24,185 nucleotides of DNA from RGIG4708 sp045538875 (lineage in GTDB: Bacteria; Bacillota; Clostridia; UMGS1810), in contig JAZQEG010000016.1 in NCBI GenBank assembly GCA_045538875.1, forward strand, positions 1 through 24,185. The letters run 5' to 3'. Shown here piece by piece: positions 1-8,114 of this stretch. The notes beneath the pieces are model-generated. The model made no database searches. It was not told the origin of the DNA and saw only the letters and a program-made list of their open reading frames with translations. Every line of letters begins with the position of its first letter. Positions within the stretch are counted from its first letter, which is position 1. The translations under genes and the position numbers were made by a program.

Positions 1-120
<120 letters not shown>

Positions 121-289
121 AATATTTAAGTCCGAAGACTAAAGTTCTTTTAGAAGTTTAAAGCTCAAATAATTTTGCTAGCTTTACTAGTTTTAAAAGA
201 AGTGTTACTCAAATTCTCTTAACAGAGAACCTCATTATGCTGTTTATTTTTCAAGGTTCAATTGCCGCCATTAAACAAGCGACTTGATA
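121..289 (-). other. 16S rRNA leader with boxA-like antitermination site
   Basis: This is the transcribed spacer between the proximal rRNA promoter and the 16S 5' end. No open reading frame of note was found. On the minus strand, positions 257-248 read ACCTTGAAAA followed by ATAAAC, which resembles the boxA-type antitermination element of rRNA leaders. The boxA call rests on similarity only. Confidence 0.5.
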
Positions 290-318
290 ATCATACCACA
301 ACGCAAATAATTTGTCAA
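290..318 (-). promoter_or_regulatory. rRNA promoter P2 (proximal)
   Basis: On the minus strand, -35 TTGACA (318-313), a 17-bp spacer and -10 TATGAT (295-290) form a near-consensus sigma-A promoter about 170 bp upstream of the 16S 5' end. Confidence 0.85.
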
Positions 319-381
319 CACTTTTTTTGAAAAAATTTAATTTTTTTGCAAGTGTTTTTACAGTTTTTGCGGTGGATTTTT

Positions 382-410
382 ATTTTACCATTTTATAGGT
401 TTTTTGTCAA
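382..410 (-). promoter_or_regulatory. rRNA promoter P1 (distal)
   Basis: On the minus strand, -35 TTGACA (410-405), a 17-bp spacer and -10 TAAAAT (387-382). It lies 92 bp upstream of P2 in the same orientation, giving the tandem-promoter layout typical of rRNA operons. The rest of 319-489 holds only A+T-rich sequence and the terminator listed separately. Confidence 0.75.
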
Positions 411-444
411 TATATTTTTTACCAATTTTTTTAGTATTATGCAT

Positions 445-476
445 ACAAATTTGAGGGGCTCATTACGCGCCCCTCA
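445..476 (-). terminator. Hairpin terminator after the ABC-F gene
   Basis: TGAGGGGC (452-459) and GCCCCTCA (469-476) form a perfect 8-bp G+C-rich stem with a 9-base loop, 14 bases beyond the ABC-F stop codon. The T tract on the minus strand is short and broken (AAATTTGT). It probably separates the recD2-comF-ABC-F operon from the rRNA promoters. Confidence 0.6.
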
Positions 477-489
477 GACTTATATTAAG

Positions 490-2406
490 TTACATATTAT
501 TTAGTTGTTCAAGCTCTTCGTTAAGCGTATTCCACAGCTCGTATACATCCGAAAGTTGATTTTGTTTTTGCTCAAGCTGTGCATATATATCTCTTACCCT
601 ATCGTAGTCACTGCCACATTCGGTAAGGATTGCATTTAACTTTTCTATTTCGTCCTCAAGCCTTTCGATATCCTCTTCGCAGCGAGCAATTTTTTTGGTT
701 CGGTTTTTTATATTGGCTTGTCTGCGCTTTTCGGTTTCGTAGTCCTGAGCGGCAGATGTTGATTGCTTTTGAGCTTTTGGGATATCAATAGTGCTTTCCT
801 TTTTTGAAAGGTAATAATCGTAATTACCGTCATATTTGTATATTCCATCAGGTGTAAGCTCATAGATTTTGTCGGCAATTTTGTTTAAAAAATATCTGTC
901 GTGAGATACAAAAAACACAGTGCCGTCATATTGCATAATAGCTGTATCGAGTGCCTCCTTTGAGGCCAAGTCAAGATGATTGGTTGGCTCATCAAGAAAT
1001 AGTGTGTTTGCTTTTTCAAGCATAATAATAAGAAGAAGTAATCTTGCTCTTTCACCGCCGCTTAACTCCCCTACCATTTTAAAAACATCTTCGTCACGAA
1101 ACAGTAGTGTGCCAAGCTTTGTTCTAACATCACTTTCATCACTGCGTGGTATTTTGTCCCATATTTCGTCAAGCACTGTCTTTTTGTTGTTAAGAAATTC
1201 CTGCTCCTGATCATAGTAGCTGATTTCCACATTTTTGCCAAATTCAAAGTAGCCCTCATAATTTTGCAGCTTGCCCAGCAGTGTTTTAAGAAGCGTTGAC
1301 TTACCAATGCCATTGGCACCTATAAGTGCAATTTTTTCGCCTTTTTTTATATCAAAGTTAATATCCTTTGCAATAGTAGTAAGCACTCCTGATTTGTTAA
1401 CAGCTATTGACATATCCTTAACAGTAAGTACATCTTTATATGATGGATACACAGTTTCAAATTTGAATTTGCACGCACCAAGTGCACTGTCAGGCTTTTG
1501 GACTAGCTCCATACGGTCTATCATTTTTTGTTTGCTTTTTGCCTGTTTTGCGCCCGATGCACGTACGCCATTTTTATCTACAAATTCCTCAAGCCTTTTG
1601 ATTTCTTTTTGCTGAGCAGTGTAATGCTTTAGCTCTGTTTCGTAATTGTGCTTTTTTTGCTCAAGATATTTGGTGTAGTTGCCTGAGTATTTGGTGCATT
1701 TGTTGCGCTCTATTTCGTATATGCTGTCCACAAGCGAATCAAGAAAATATCTGTCGTGGGAAACTGTGACAATGCACCCCTTGTATGATTTAAGATAGCC
1801 TTCAAGCCACTGCATTGTTTTAAAGTCAAGATGATTTGTGGGCTCATCAAGCAGCAAAATTTCGGGGTTTTGAAGCAATAGCTTTGCCATACAAAGCTTG
1901 GTTTTTTCGCCGCCGCTCAAATTATCGGCAGGCATATTTAAATCAAAATCACCAAAACCCATACCGTTTAGTATGGTCATAATTTTGGCGCGCAGCTCAA
2001 AGCCTCCCTTTTTTTCAAACTGTTCGCTTAAGTTGCCGTACCTGTTTATAAGCCGCTGATGCTCTGCATCATCTGTTACAATACTCATTTGCTGCTCCAT
2101 ACGGCGCATATCCTCTTCGAGAGATACAACATCCGAAAAAACAGACATCATTGTGCCCCATATGGTTTTGCCCGAATTTTCGTTGCTGTTTTGCTTTAAA
2201 AATCCAATTTTTGAATCCTTGGGAGTAAACAGACTGCCGCCATCAAAATTAAGCTCACCCGATATTATTTTGAGCAGTGTTGTTTTACCTGCACCGTTTA
2301 CTCCTATAAGACCAACCTTTTCGTTGTCTCCTATATTCATAGTTACGTTTTGAAGTATTACATCAACTCCATAGCTTTTTGATATGTTTAACAACTGTAA
2401 TGCCAT
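490..2406 (-). CDS. ABC-F family ATP-binding protein (Uup/YdiF-like)
   Basis: A soluble protein with two ABC ATPase domains in one chain and no membrane segment. ABC-F proteins act on ribosomes, as translation factors or antibiotic-protection proteins. Domain 1 has Walker A GVNGAGKTT (about residues 35-43), signature LSGGEKTK and Walker B LLLDEPTNHLD. Domain 2 has GANGIGKST, LSGGERAR and LFLDEPTNHLD. The basic interdomain linker contains AKSKQKMIDRME, and a Glu/Lys-rich C-terminal coiled coil covers about the last 80 residues, as in Uup and YdiF. ATG at 2406 is chosen over the in-frame GTG at 2418 because GTGAGG there serves as its ribosome binding site, 6 bases upstream; this gives 638 residues. 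It starts 8 bases after the comF stop, as the last gene of the operon. The sequence does not say whether it is housekeeping or a resistance type; the Uup-like C terminus favours housekeeping. Confidence 0.93.
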   Translation of the reverse strand: MALQLLNISKSYGVDVILQNVTMNIGDNEKVGLIGVNGAGKTTLLKIISGELNFDGGSLFTPKDSKIGFLKQNSNENSGKTIWGTMMSVFSDVVSLEEDMRRMEQQMSIVTDDAEHQRLINRYGNLSEQFEKKGGFELRAKIMTILNGMGFGDFDLNMPADNLSGGEKTKLCMAKLLLQNPEILLLDEPTNHLDFKTMQWLEGYLKSYKGCIVTVSHDRYFLDSLVDSIYEIERNKCTKYSGNYTKYLEQKKHNYETELKHYTAQQKEIKRLEEFVDKNGVRASGAKQAKSKQKMIDRMELVQKPDSALGACKFKFETVYPSYKDVLTVKDMSIAVNKSGVLTTIAKDINFDIKKGEKIALIGANGIGKSTLLKTLLGKLQNYEGYFEFGKNVEISYYDQEQEFLNNKKTVLDEIWDKIPRSDESDVRTKLGTLLFRDEDVFKMVGELSGGERARLLLLIIMLEKANTLFLDEPTNHLDLASKEALDTAIMQYDGTVFFVSHDRYFLNKIADKIYELTPDGIYKYDGNYDYYLSKKESTIDIPKAQKQSTSAAQDYETEKRRQANIKNRTKKIARCEEDIERLEDEIEKLNAILTECGSDYDRVRDIYAQLEQKQNQLSDVYELWNTLNEELEQLNNM

Positions 2407-2414
2407 AGTTAACC

Positions 2415-3092
2415 TCACTGTAATTCTCTGTAAGTTGCGGTTATACCATAAACATATTTTGCACCTCTCATACGAAGCTGTGATGAGAGCTCTTTTAAGG
2501 TGGTACCGCTTGTGTATATATCATCTACTATTATAACAGTTTTGCCCGAAACATTGTAGCAGGAATTTATATGAAATGAACCCTTTGAATAAAATGCTTT
2601 GTCAATATTGCTCATCCCGCTCAATCTGTCTATTGGTTTTACCTTGTATATAAGATTGTCGCAATATTTTTTGTTGGTAAGATTACACAAAATGCGTGCA
2701 ATAACCTCTGACTGATTGTACGCTCTGTCCCTTACCCTGTGTATAGGAACGGCTGTAATGATGCAATCGTCATTGTAAAATGACCTGCCAATTAGCATAT
2801 CTGCCATTGCCCTGGCATATGTGTAGCCATAATATTTTACGCTTTTAAACTTAAATTTAAGCATCGAAAGCCTTACGCCATCCTCATATTTAAGCGGGCT
2901 GAGCACCTCGTCGCAGTTAGTGTCGTCATCGCCAAAAACCATTCTTTGCAAAATTACCTTGTAACTGCACCTGCTGCAAACGCACAGCTTTTTACCCGCA
3001 AAAATAAGCTTACCACAAAATATACAACGCTTTGGAAATGCAATATCCAATGCGCACTCAAACACAAAGTTAAAAAATTTATAAAGTATCAT
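2415..3092 (-). CDS. comF: ComF family phosphoribosyltransferase-like protein
   Basis: 225 residues. ComF (ComFC, GntX) proteins are linked to DNA uptake or use during competence; their exact biochemical role is not settled. The N terminus carries a zinc ribbon with cysteines at about 23, 26, 37, 39 and 42 (CIFCG, CVCSRC). The C-terminal half is a type I phosphoribosyltransferase fold with the PRPP-loop motif VIIVDDIYTSGTT. The motif VPIHRVRDRAYNQSE is the family's usual central signature. The ATG at 3092 lies inside the end of recD2 (14-base overlap), implying translational coupling, and the stop is 8 bases before the ABC-F start. Pairing with a RecD2 helicase fits a DNA-processing role (inference). 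No other competence genes are visible here. Confidence 0.92.
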   Translation of the reverse strand: MILYKFFNFVFECALDIAFPKRCIFCGKLIFAGKKLCVCSRCSYKVILQRMVFGDDDTNCDEVLSPLKYEDGVRLSMLKFKFKSVKYYGYTYARAMADMLIGRSFYNDDCIITAVPIHRVRDRAYNQSEVIARILCNLTNKKYCDNLIYKVKPIDRLSGMSNIDKAFYSKGSFHINSCYNVSGKTVIIVDDIYTSGTTLKELSSQLRMRGAKYVYGITATYRELQ

Positions 3093-5292
3093 TTAAAAGT
3101 TTTTCTCCAAGTCCGGAATATCTTTTGTTTTCACGGTTGTTGTCTACCATTTTGCGGATTATATCCTCTCTGCCAACAAGAACAACCAAATCCCTTGCAC
3201 GTGTAATGCCTGTGTAAAAGAGATTGCGGTTAAGCAGCATATAAGGCACGTCGTACAAAGGCATTACCACAACGGGAAACTCACTGCCCTGACTTTTGTG
3301 CACGGTGATGCAATATGCAAGGTCTATTTCGTCAAGCTCTTTTGCATCGTACACAACATATTTATCATCGTCATACACAACTGCAAGTGTGCCGACACTG
3401 TCATCTATTTTGTGAATTACACCTACATCACCATTAAACACACCGTTGCCTATTTTGCCATCGGGGCATGTCCATGCAATGTCATAATTGTTTTTTATTT
3501 GCATAACCTTGTCGCCCTCGCGAAAAATTGTATCACCATACCTCTTTTCTTTTTTTAAAGGCTCTGGCGGATTAAGAAGCTCCTGCAGACCTGTGTTAAG
3601 GTTGTGTACACCGTTTATTCCTTTTTTTGATGCCGAAAGCACCTGAATATCAAAACAATTGCAACCGTACTTATTTGGCAGCCTCGTTGAGCAAAGTGAC
3701 AGTATGTAATCATACCCGTCTTGTGCATTTGGAAAAGATGCATAGTAAAAATCCTTGTCTTTGACATTGCACATAGGATATTGGCCGTTGTTTACGGCGT
3801 GTGCATTTAAAACAATCATACTCTCTTTTGCCTGTCGGAATATTTCGGTAAGGCGGATTACCTTTACCACGCCGCTGTCTATTATATCCTTAAGCACATT
3901 GCCCGGGCCTACCGACGGAAGTTGATTTACATCGCCAACCAAAATCAGACGCGTGCCCTGCTTTACTGCTTTTAGCAAATTGTGCATAAGAATTATGTCA
4001 ACCATTGATGCTTCGTCAACAATAATTACATCTGTTTGGATGGGTGTTTGTTCATCTACATTAAATGTCATTTCGGAGGAGCCTTCGCTGTAGCCGGCTT
4101 CGAGCAGGCGATGAATTGTTTTTGCCTCGCATTTGCACACCTGACTCATCCTTTTTGCTGCACGGCCTGTAGGCGCAGTAAGTGTAACGCTGAGTCCGTT
4201 GGCGTGCATAATGTCTATAATGCCGTTGATAATTGTGGTTTTGCCCGTTCCCGGACCGCCTGTAATTACCATAACGCTGTATTTGAGTGCACTTAGCACA
4301 GCCTCACGCTGCATATGGGCAAAGGTTATGCTTTGAGTTTTTTCTACCACATTTATAAGTGCATCTATTTCGTGCTCTTTGTAGTCATATGTATATTTGT
4401 TGAGCTCTCTTATTTTTTGAGCAACCCCTTTTTCACATATATAATGTGCAATGTAGTAAACAGCATCTATTCCGTTTACCTTTTGCTGATACAGCTTGCC
4501 CTCAAATGTAAGCTGTGTTATTGCTTGCTCTATATTGGCATTAGATACATCAAGCATTGTTGCAGCAGACTCTACAAGAACATTTTTGGGCAAAAACGAG
4601 TGACCAAACTGTGTGTTGTACTTAAGCACATAAAGCGTGCCTGATTTGAGCCTGAAATTGTCGTTGTCTAAAAAGCCCAGCTTTGTTGCAATGGTGTCGG
4701 AGGTTTTAAACGAAATTCCGTCTATTTCGTCACACAAAATGTACGGATTGCTTTTTATAAATTCTACCGCCGCACTACCAAAAGCCTTGTACACCTTGGA
4801 TACAATATTTACCGAAATACCAAAGCTTTGCAAAAACATAACCAATGACGAAGCACCAACCTGCTCGTTGTACGACATTTGTATTTTTAGCGCTTTGTCA
4901 AGGCTTATGCCCTTTATTTTGGACAGTTTTGCAGGGCTTTGCGAAATTACCTTGAGCGAATCCTCACCGTACATTTCGACAATTTTTTTTGCAGTAGTTT
5001 CCCTTATACCTTTTATGATACCTGAGGAAAGGTATTTGTATATTGACTCACGGGTGTCGGGCTGTTTTTTTTCAAACATTGTAACTTTAAGCTGTTCGCC
5101 ATATACATTGTGGTTTGTCCAGGTGCCTGACAAAACAACTCTTTCACCAGCTGCAACACCGTGCAAATAGCCTACTGCAACAAAAGATTGGGTGTCGCTT
5201 TCAAACTCTACTACCTTGTAGCCGTTGTCTTCGTTTTGGTATATTACACTTACAATTTCACCTTCATAGCGCTTTAAATCCAGCTCAGTCAC
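3079..5292 (-). CDS. recD2: RecD2-type ATP-dependent DNA helicase (RecD/TraA family)
   Basis: About 737 residues of superfamily 1B 5'-3' DNA helicase, the RecD-like protein found in bacteria where it is not part of RecBCD. Domains in order: an N-terminal OB-like region (about 1-80), a helix-hairpin-helix-rich region (about 90-210), a RecA-like core with Walker A TGGPGTGKTT (about 345-355) and Walker B VIIVDEASMVD, and a second RecA-like domain ending in ITVHKSQGSEFP and FYTGITRAR. All key helicase motifs are intact. I prefer GTG at 5292 because the AGGGGG ribosome binding site (5301-5306) lies 8 bases upstream; the in-frame GTG at 5301 overlaps that site and TTG at 5298 is too close. It is the first gene of the minus-strand operon recD2-comF-ABC-F. 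Known family roles are replication-fork maintenance and repair. Confidence 0.94.
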   Translation of the reverse strand: MTELDLKRYEGEIVSVIYQNEDNGYKVVEFESDTQSFVAVGYLHGVAAGERVVLSGTWTNHNVYGEQLKVTMFEKKQPDTRESIYKYLSSGIIKGIRETTAKKIVEMYGEDSLKVISQSPAKLSKIKGISLDKALKIQMSYNEQVGASSLVMFLQSFGISVNIVSKVYKAFGSAAVEFIKSNPYILCDEIDGISFKTSDTIATKLGFLDNDNFRLKSGTLYVLKYNTQFGHSFLPKNVLVESAATMLDVSNANIEQAITQLTFEGKLYQQKVNGIDAVYYIAHYICEKGVAQKIRELNKYTYDYKEHEIDALINVVEKTQSITFAHMQREAVLSALKYSVMVITGGPGTGKTTIINGIIDIMHANGLSVTLTAPTGRAAKRMSQVCKCEAKTIHRLLEAGYSEGSSEMTFNVDEQTPIQTDVIIVDEASMVDIILMHNLLKAVKQGTRLILVGDVNQLPSVGPGNVLKDIIDSGVVKVIRLTEIFRQAKESMIVLNAHAVNNGQYPMCNVKDKDFYYASFPNAQDGYDYILSLCSTRLPNKYGCNCFDIQVLSASKKGINGVHNLNTGLQELLNPPEPLKKEKRYGDTIFREGDKVMQIKNNYDIAWTCPDGKIGNGVFNGDVGVIHKIDDSVGTLAVVYDDDKYVVYDAKELDEIDLAYCITVHKSQGSEFPVVVMPLYDVPYMLLNRNLFYTGITRARDLVVLVGREDIIRKMVDNNRENKRYSGLGEKLLNDTL

Positions 5293-5323
5293 ATCCAACA
5301 CCCCCTTTTTAAATAATACAAAT

Positions 5324-5352
5324 ATTATATACTTTATTTAAATTAATGTCAA
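5324..5352 (-). promoter_or_regulatory. Sigma-A promoter of the recD2 operon
   Basis: On the minus strand, TTGACA (5352-5347), a 17-bp spacer and TATAAT (5329-5324). Both boxes match consensus exactly. It lies about 30 bp upstream of the recD2 start, so the 5' leader is short. Confidence 0.88.
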
Positions 5353-5412
5353 CATCAAGCACCATATATATGATGTAATTGATATGTATATACACAATAT
5401 ATTGAAAAAAAG

Positions 5413-5441
5413 TTGCATTTTTAAATAAAATATATTATAAT
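5413..5441 (+). promoter_or_regulatory. Sigma-A promoter of the phosphodiesterase-birA-topoisomerase operon
   Basis: TTGCAT (5413-5418), a 17-bp spacer and TATAAT (5436-5441), ending 15 bp before the first start codon. It is divergent from the recD2 promoter, with about 60 bp between the two -35 boxes. Confidence 0.82.
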
Positions 5442-5456
5442 GTAGATTGAGGTGTT

Positions 5457-5915
5457 ATGATTTTGAAACTATTGGTAATCAGCGATACACACGGATACAT
5501 TGGCAACGCTGTATCCTTGATTGAACAAACTGACCCCGACTATATAATACATCTTGGTGATGTGGCAAGTGACTGCGACGAGCTTTGCAGTATATACCCT
5601 ACCCGACGCATAATATGCGTACTTGGCAACAATGACTTTTTTTGCAAGTCGTATCCTATAGAGCGCACCTTAGAAGTATGCGGCAAAAAGATATTTATGT
5701 GCCACGGTCACAAATACAATGTCAAATACGGTTTGCATTTGTTAAAAAAAGTTGCAAGAGATTTGGGTGCAGATATAGTGCTTTTTGGTCACACTCACAC
5801 AGCTTTTGCCGAAGATGATAACGGTTTGACAGTGTTAAACCCCGGCAGCACACGCACATACGGGCTTATTACAATTAAAAGTGGCAATGTTCAGGCACAG
5901 GTGCTTGATTTTTGA
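5457..5915 (+). CDS. YfcE/MJ0936-type metallophosphodiesterase
   Basis: 152 residues, the usual length of this small cytoplasmic calcineurin-like phosphoesterase family. The dinuclear metal motifs are all present in order: ISDTHG, HLGDVASD, LGNND, CHGHK and FGHTHTA, followed by the family's LNPGST. Known members hydrolyse phosphodiesters such as bis-pNPP in vitro; the natural substrate is usually unknown, and nothing here defines it. ATG at 5457 sits very close to the GAGGTG site at 5449-5454. TTG at 5463 would give MKLLVISDTHG with an 8-base spacing and is a serious alternative start. First gene of a five-gene operon; the stop is 10 bases before the birA start. Confidence 0.93.
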   Translation: MILKLLVISDTHGYIGNAVSLIEQTDPDYIIHLGDVASDCDELCSIYPTRRIICVLGNNDFFCKSYPIERTLEVCGKKIFMCHGHKYNVKYGLHLLKKVARDLGADIVLFGHTHTAFAEDDNGLTVLNPGSTRTYGLITIKSGNVQAQVLDF

Positions 5916-5925
5916 CGGAGGCATA

Positions 5926-6639
5926 ATGAGTAAAATATATACATTTGATTGTGTTACATCTACTTTTGACAAAATAAATGAATTTGAGCCTCAACACCTG
6001 CTCACCGTGGCTGCAAAACGCCAGACTAGCGGCTGTGGCAGACGAGGCAGAACATGGCAGTCGGATGAGGGCGGATTGTATTTTAGTACCCTTTTGGATG
6101 CAAAATACTTTGATAGTGACATTGGCTTTTGTACAGTTGTGTGCGCAGTTGCGGTTGCAAAAGCTATATGCAAATTTGCAAATTGCAGTATTAAATGGCC
6201 AAATGATATTGTTATAAACGGCAAAAAGGTATGCGGAATACTTACAAAGCTTGCATCAGCCAATGGTAAAATTGGTTTTATATGTGCAGGAATAGGTGTA
6301 AATACCAATATTACTCAATTTGACAAAAGCCTTACAAATGCTTCGTCAATATTGATTGAAACAGGCACTATTTGCAACGACGAAGAGCTTTTGAACAATA
6401 TTTTGGACCAAATTAAGCAATACTTACAAAAAGATAAAAAACAAATAATAAAAGAATACAAAAAAATGTGCATAACCCTAAAAAAAGAGGTTGTTGTGCA
6501 TCACACAGACGGAAGCAATTTTACAGGTGTGTGTACCGACATTACAGGCAAAGGTGAATTGATTGTTAAATGCGGCAAACAAACCTTGTGCGTCAATTCG
6601 GGCGAGGTGTCGGTGCGCGGGCTTTACGGATATGTTTGA
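5926..6639 (+). CDS. birA: Biotin-[acetyl-CoA-carboxylase] ligase, group I (no DNA-binding domain)
   Basis: 237 residues. The enzyme activates biotin to biotinoyl-5'-AMP and transfers it to the carrier lysine of biotin-dependent carboxylases. Motifs seen: GCGRRGRTW (nucleotide-binding loop), SIKWPNDIV, GKKVCGILT and GIGVNTN, followed by a small C-terminal SH3-like domain with GEVSVRGLYGY. There is no N-terminal winged helix, so it should not act as a biotin repressor. ATG at 5926 is chosen because GGAGG (5917-5921) lies just upstream and the catalytic domain begins at once. An in-frame GTG at 5881 would add 15 residues that lie entirely over the end of the phosphodiesterase gene. No carboxylase subunit is present in the window. 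Confidence 0.95.
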   Translation: MSKIYTFDCVTSTFDKINEFEPQHLLTVAAKRQTSGCGRRGRTWQSDEGGLYFSTLLDAKYFDSDIGFCTVVCAVAVAKAICKFANCSIKWPNDIVINGKKVCGILTKLASANGKIGFICAGIGVNTNITQFDKSLTNASSILIETGTICNDEELLNNILDQIKQYLQKDKKQIIKEYKKMCITLKKEVVVHHTDGSNFTGVCTDITGKGELIVKCGKQTLCVNSGEVSVRGLYGYV

Positions 6640-6658
6640 TTATTAAGGAAGTGAAATT

Positions 6659-8104
6659 ATGAAACCACCAATTTATGCAGGTGTAAAAAAATTTATATCT
6701 AAACAGCGCATTATGTTTACTACTCCCGGTCACAACGGTAAGGTAATACTTAATTCACGCAATTTTTGCAAACTTGATGCAGCGTCCAATTTTGAAACAG
6801 ATAACCTTGACACTCCGGGTGGATATATTGTTGAATCGGAACATCAGCTCAAAAAGCTTTATGGCTCATATCACTCATACTATATAACCAACGGAACCTC
6901 TTGTGCAATAATGGCTATGATTGCATCTGTACTATCGGCAGGTGACAAAATAATTGTGGACAGAGCGTGTCACAAATCGGTTATTGATGCAATTACCATT
7001 TGCAGACTTGTACCTGTTTTTGTAACAAGAGAATTTAACGAGCAGCTTGGTTTTTTTGGAGGCATTGACACACTCAAGCTTGAAAATGTTATGTCTGCAC
7101 ACAGAGATGCAAAGGCAGTATTTATTACCAGCCCCACATATTATGGTGTAATTTCGGCCGTGGAAGATATTGCCGACCTTACATACAAACACAATATGAT
7201 GTTGCTTGTGGATGAGTCACACGGGGCACATTTACCATTTGCAAGTGAATTGCCTAAATCTGCCCTATACTGCGGTGCAGATATGGTGCTTCACAACGCA
7301 GGCGAAACGCTTGGTTCTATGTCGGGCGGTGCTATACTGCACATTAACAACCAAACCATAAACAAAGACAAGGTGCGCCGAATTGTATACACATATCAGA
7401 CTCCCGATACTTCAAACGCATATTTATGTGCTCTTGAAAATTCCATATACTATGCAAGCTCACGCCAAAAGCGTTACACCGGACTTATTAACGAAATTGA
7501 CAGGTGCAAATCGGTTATAAACGGCGGAACTGATATTGTATGGTTTGAAACAGACGAGCAAAACGAGCACAATATGTATGCAAATGACAAAACACGAATT
7601 GTTATAAACTTTGCAAAAATAGGCCTAAGCGGCAAAGAGGCAAGCGATATACTCCGCCTACGGTTTGGAATAGAGCCCGAGATGGCAGACGAAAACAATG
7701 TTGTACTGGTTGCAAGCCTGTTTAATTCTTCAAGAGATATACGCAAGCTTATGACATCGCTGATATATATTTACAAGCAGTTTTTGAAAAAGAAAATTGA
7801 ACCACTCGACGAAATTCCGGTGTATCAGTTTTCCAACAATGATATTTTGCTTGCAGCAGAACCCGGAAACACAATGCGGTGCCCGTCGGAATGGGTACAG
7901 GCAAGAGATGTGGAAGGCAGAATATGTAAAAGTACAATATACACATATCCCACTTACTTTCCGCTTATAATACCGGGTGAGCGAATTACAAGAAAGCATT
8001 TGCAAAGTATGGATTTGGCTGTGCAAAACGGAGAGCGCATATGCGGGCTTAGCGAAGACGGTGAATTTGAAGTAGTAAATATGACATACTCATATATGTT
8101 CTAA
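6659..8104 (+). CDS. Orn/Lys/Arg decarboxylase-fold protein lacking the PLP lysine (probable non-canonical homologue)
   Basis: 481 residues, full length for the short SpeA/CadA-like Firmicute form of the fold type I Orn/Lys/Arg decarboxylase family. Family landmarks are present: TTPGHNGK near the start, the NGTS and ACHKS motifs, VDESHGAH (Asp185, which should face the PLP ring nitrogen), and the C-terminal YPTYFPLIIPGERIT. The Schiff-base segment is abnormal. Family members read GADMVVQSTHK-L there; this protein reads GADMVLHNAGETL with no length change, so Ser, His and the PLP Lys become Asn, Gly and Glu216 (codon GAA at 7304-7306). A normal PLP decarboxylase reaction is therefore not expected; a non-catalytic, PLP-independent or reassigned role is inference. 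The ribosome binding site AAGGAAG precedes ATG. The gene sits 19 bases after birA and 10 bases before the ParE-like gene, so it is co-transcribed with both. Confidence 0.85.
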   Translation: MKPPIYAGVKKFISKQRIMFTTPGHNGKVILNSRNFCKLDAASNFETDNLDTPGGYIVESEHQLKKLYGSYHSYYITNGTSCAIMAMIASVLSAGDKIIVDRACHKSVIDAITICRLVPVFVTREFNEQLGFFGGIDTLKLENVMSAHRDAKAVFITSPTYYGVISAVEDIADLTYKHNMMLLVDESHGAHLPFASELPKSALYCGADMVLHNAGETLGSMSGGAILHINNQTINKDKVRRIVYTYQTPDTSNAYLCALENSIYYASSRQKRYTGLINEIDRCKSVINGGTDIVWFETDEQNEHNMYANDKTRIVINFAKIGLSGKEASDILRLRFGIEPEMADENNVVLVASLFNSSRDIRKLMTSLIYIYKQFLKKKIEPLDEIPVYQFSNNDILLAAEPGNTMRCPSEWVQARDVEGRICKSTIYTYPTYFPLIIPGERITRKHLQSMDLAVQNGERICGLSEDGEFEVVNMTYSYMF

Positions 8105-8114
8105 GAGGTGTAAA

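Noticed and set aside
4637..5170. 177-codon open frame on the plus strand inside recD2
   Set aside because: Antisense to an intact helicase; it has no start signal and no family match.
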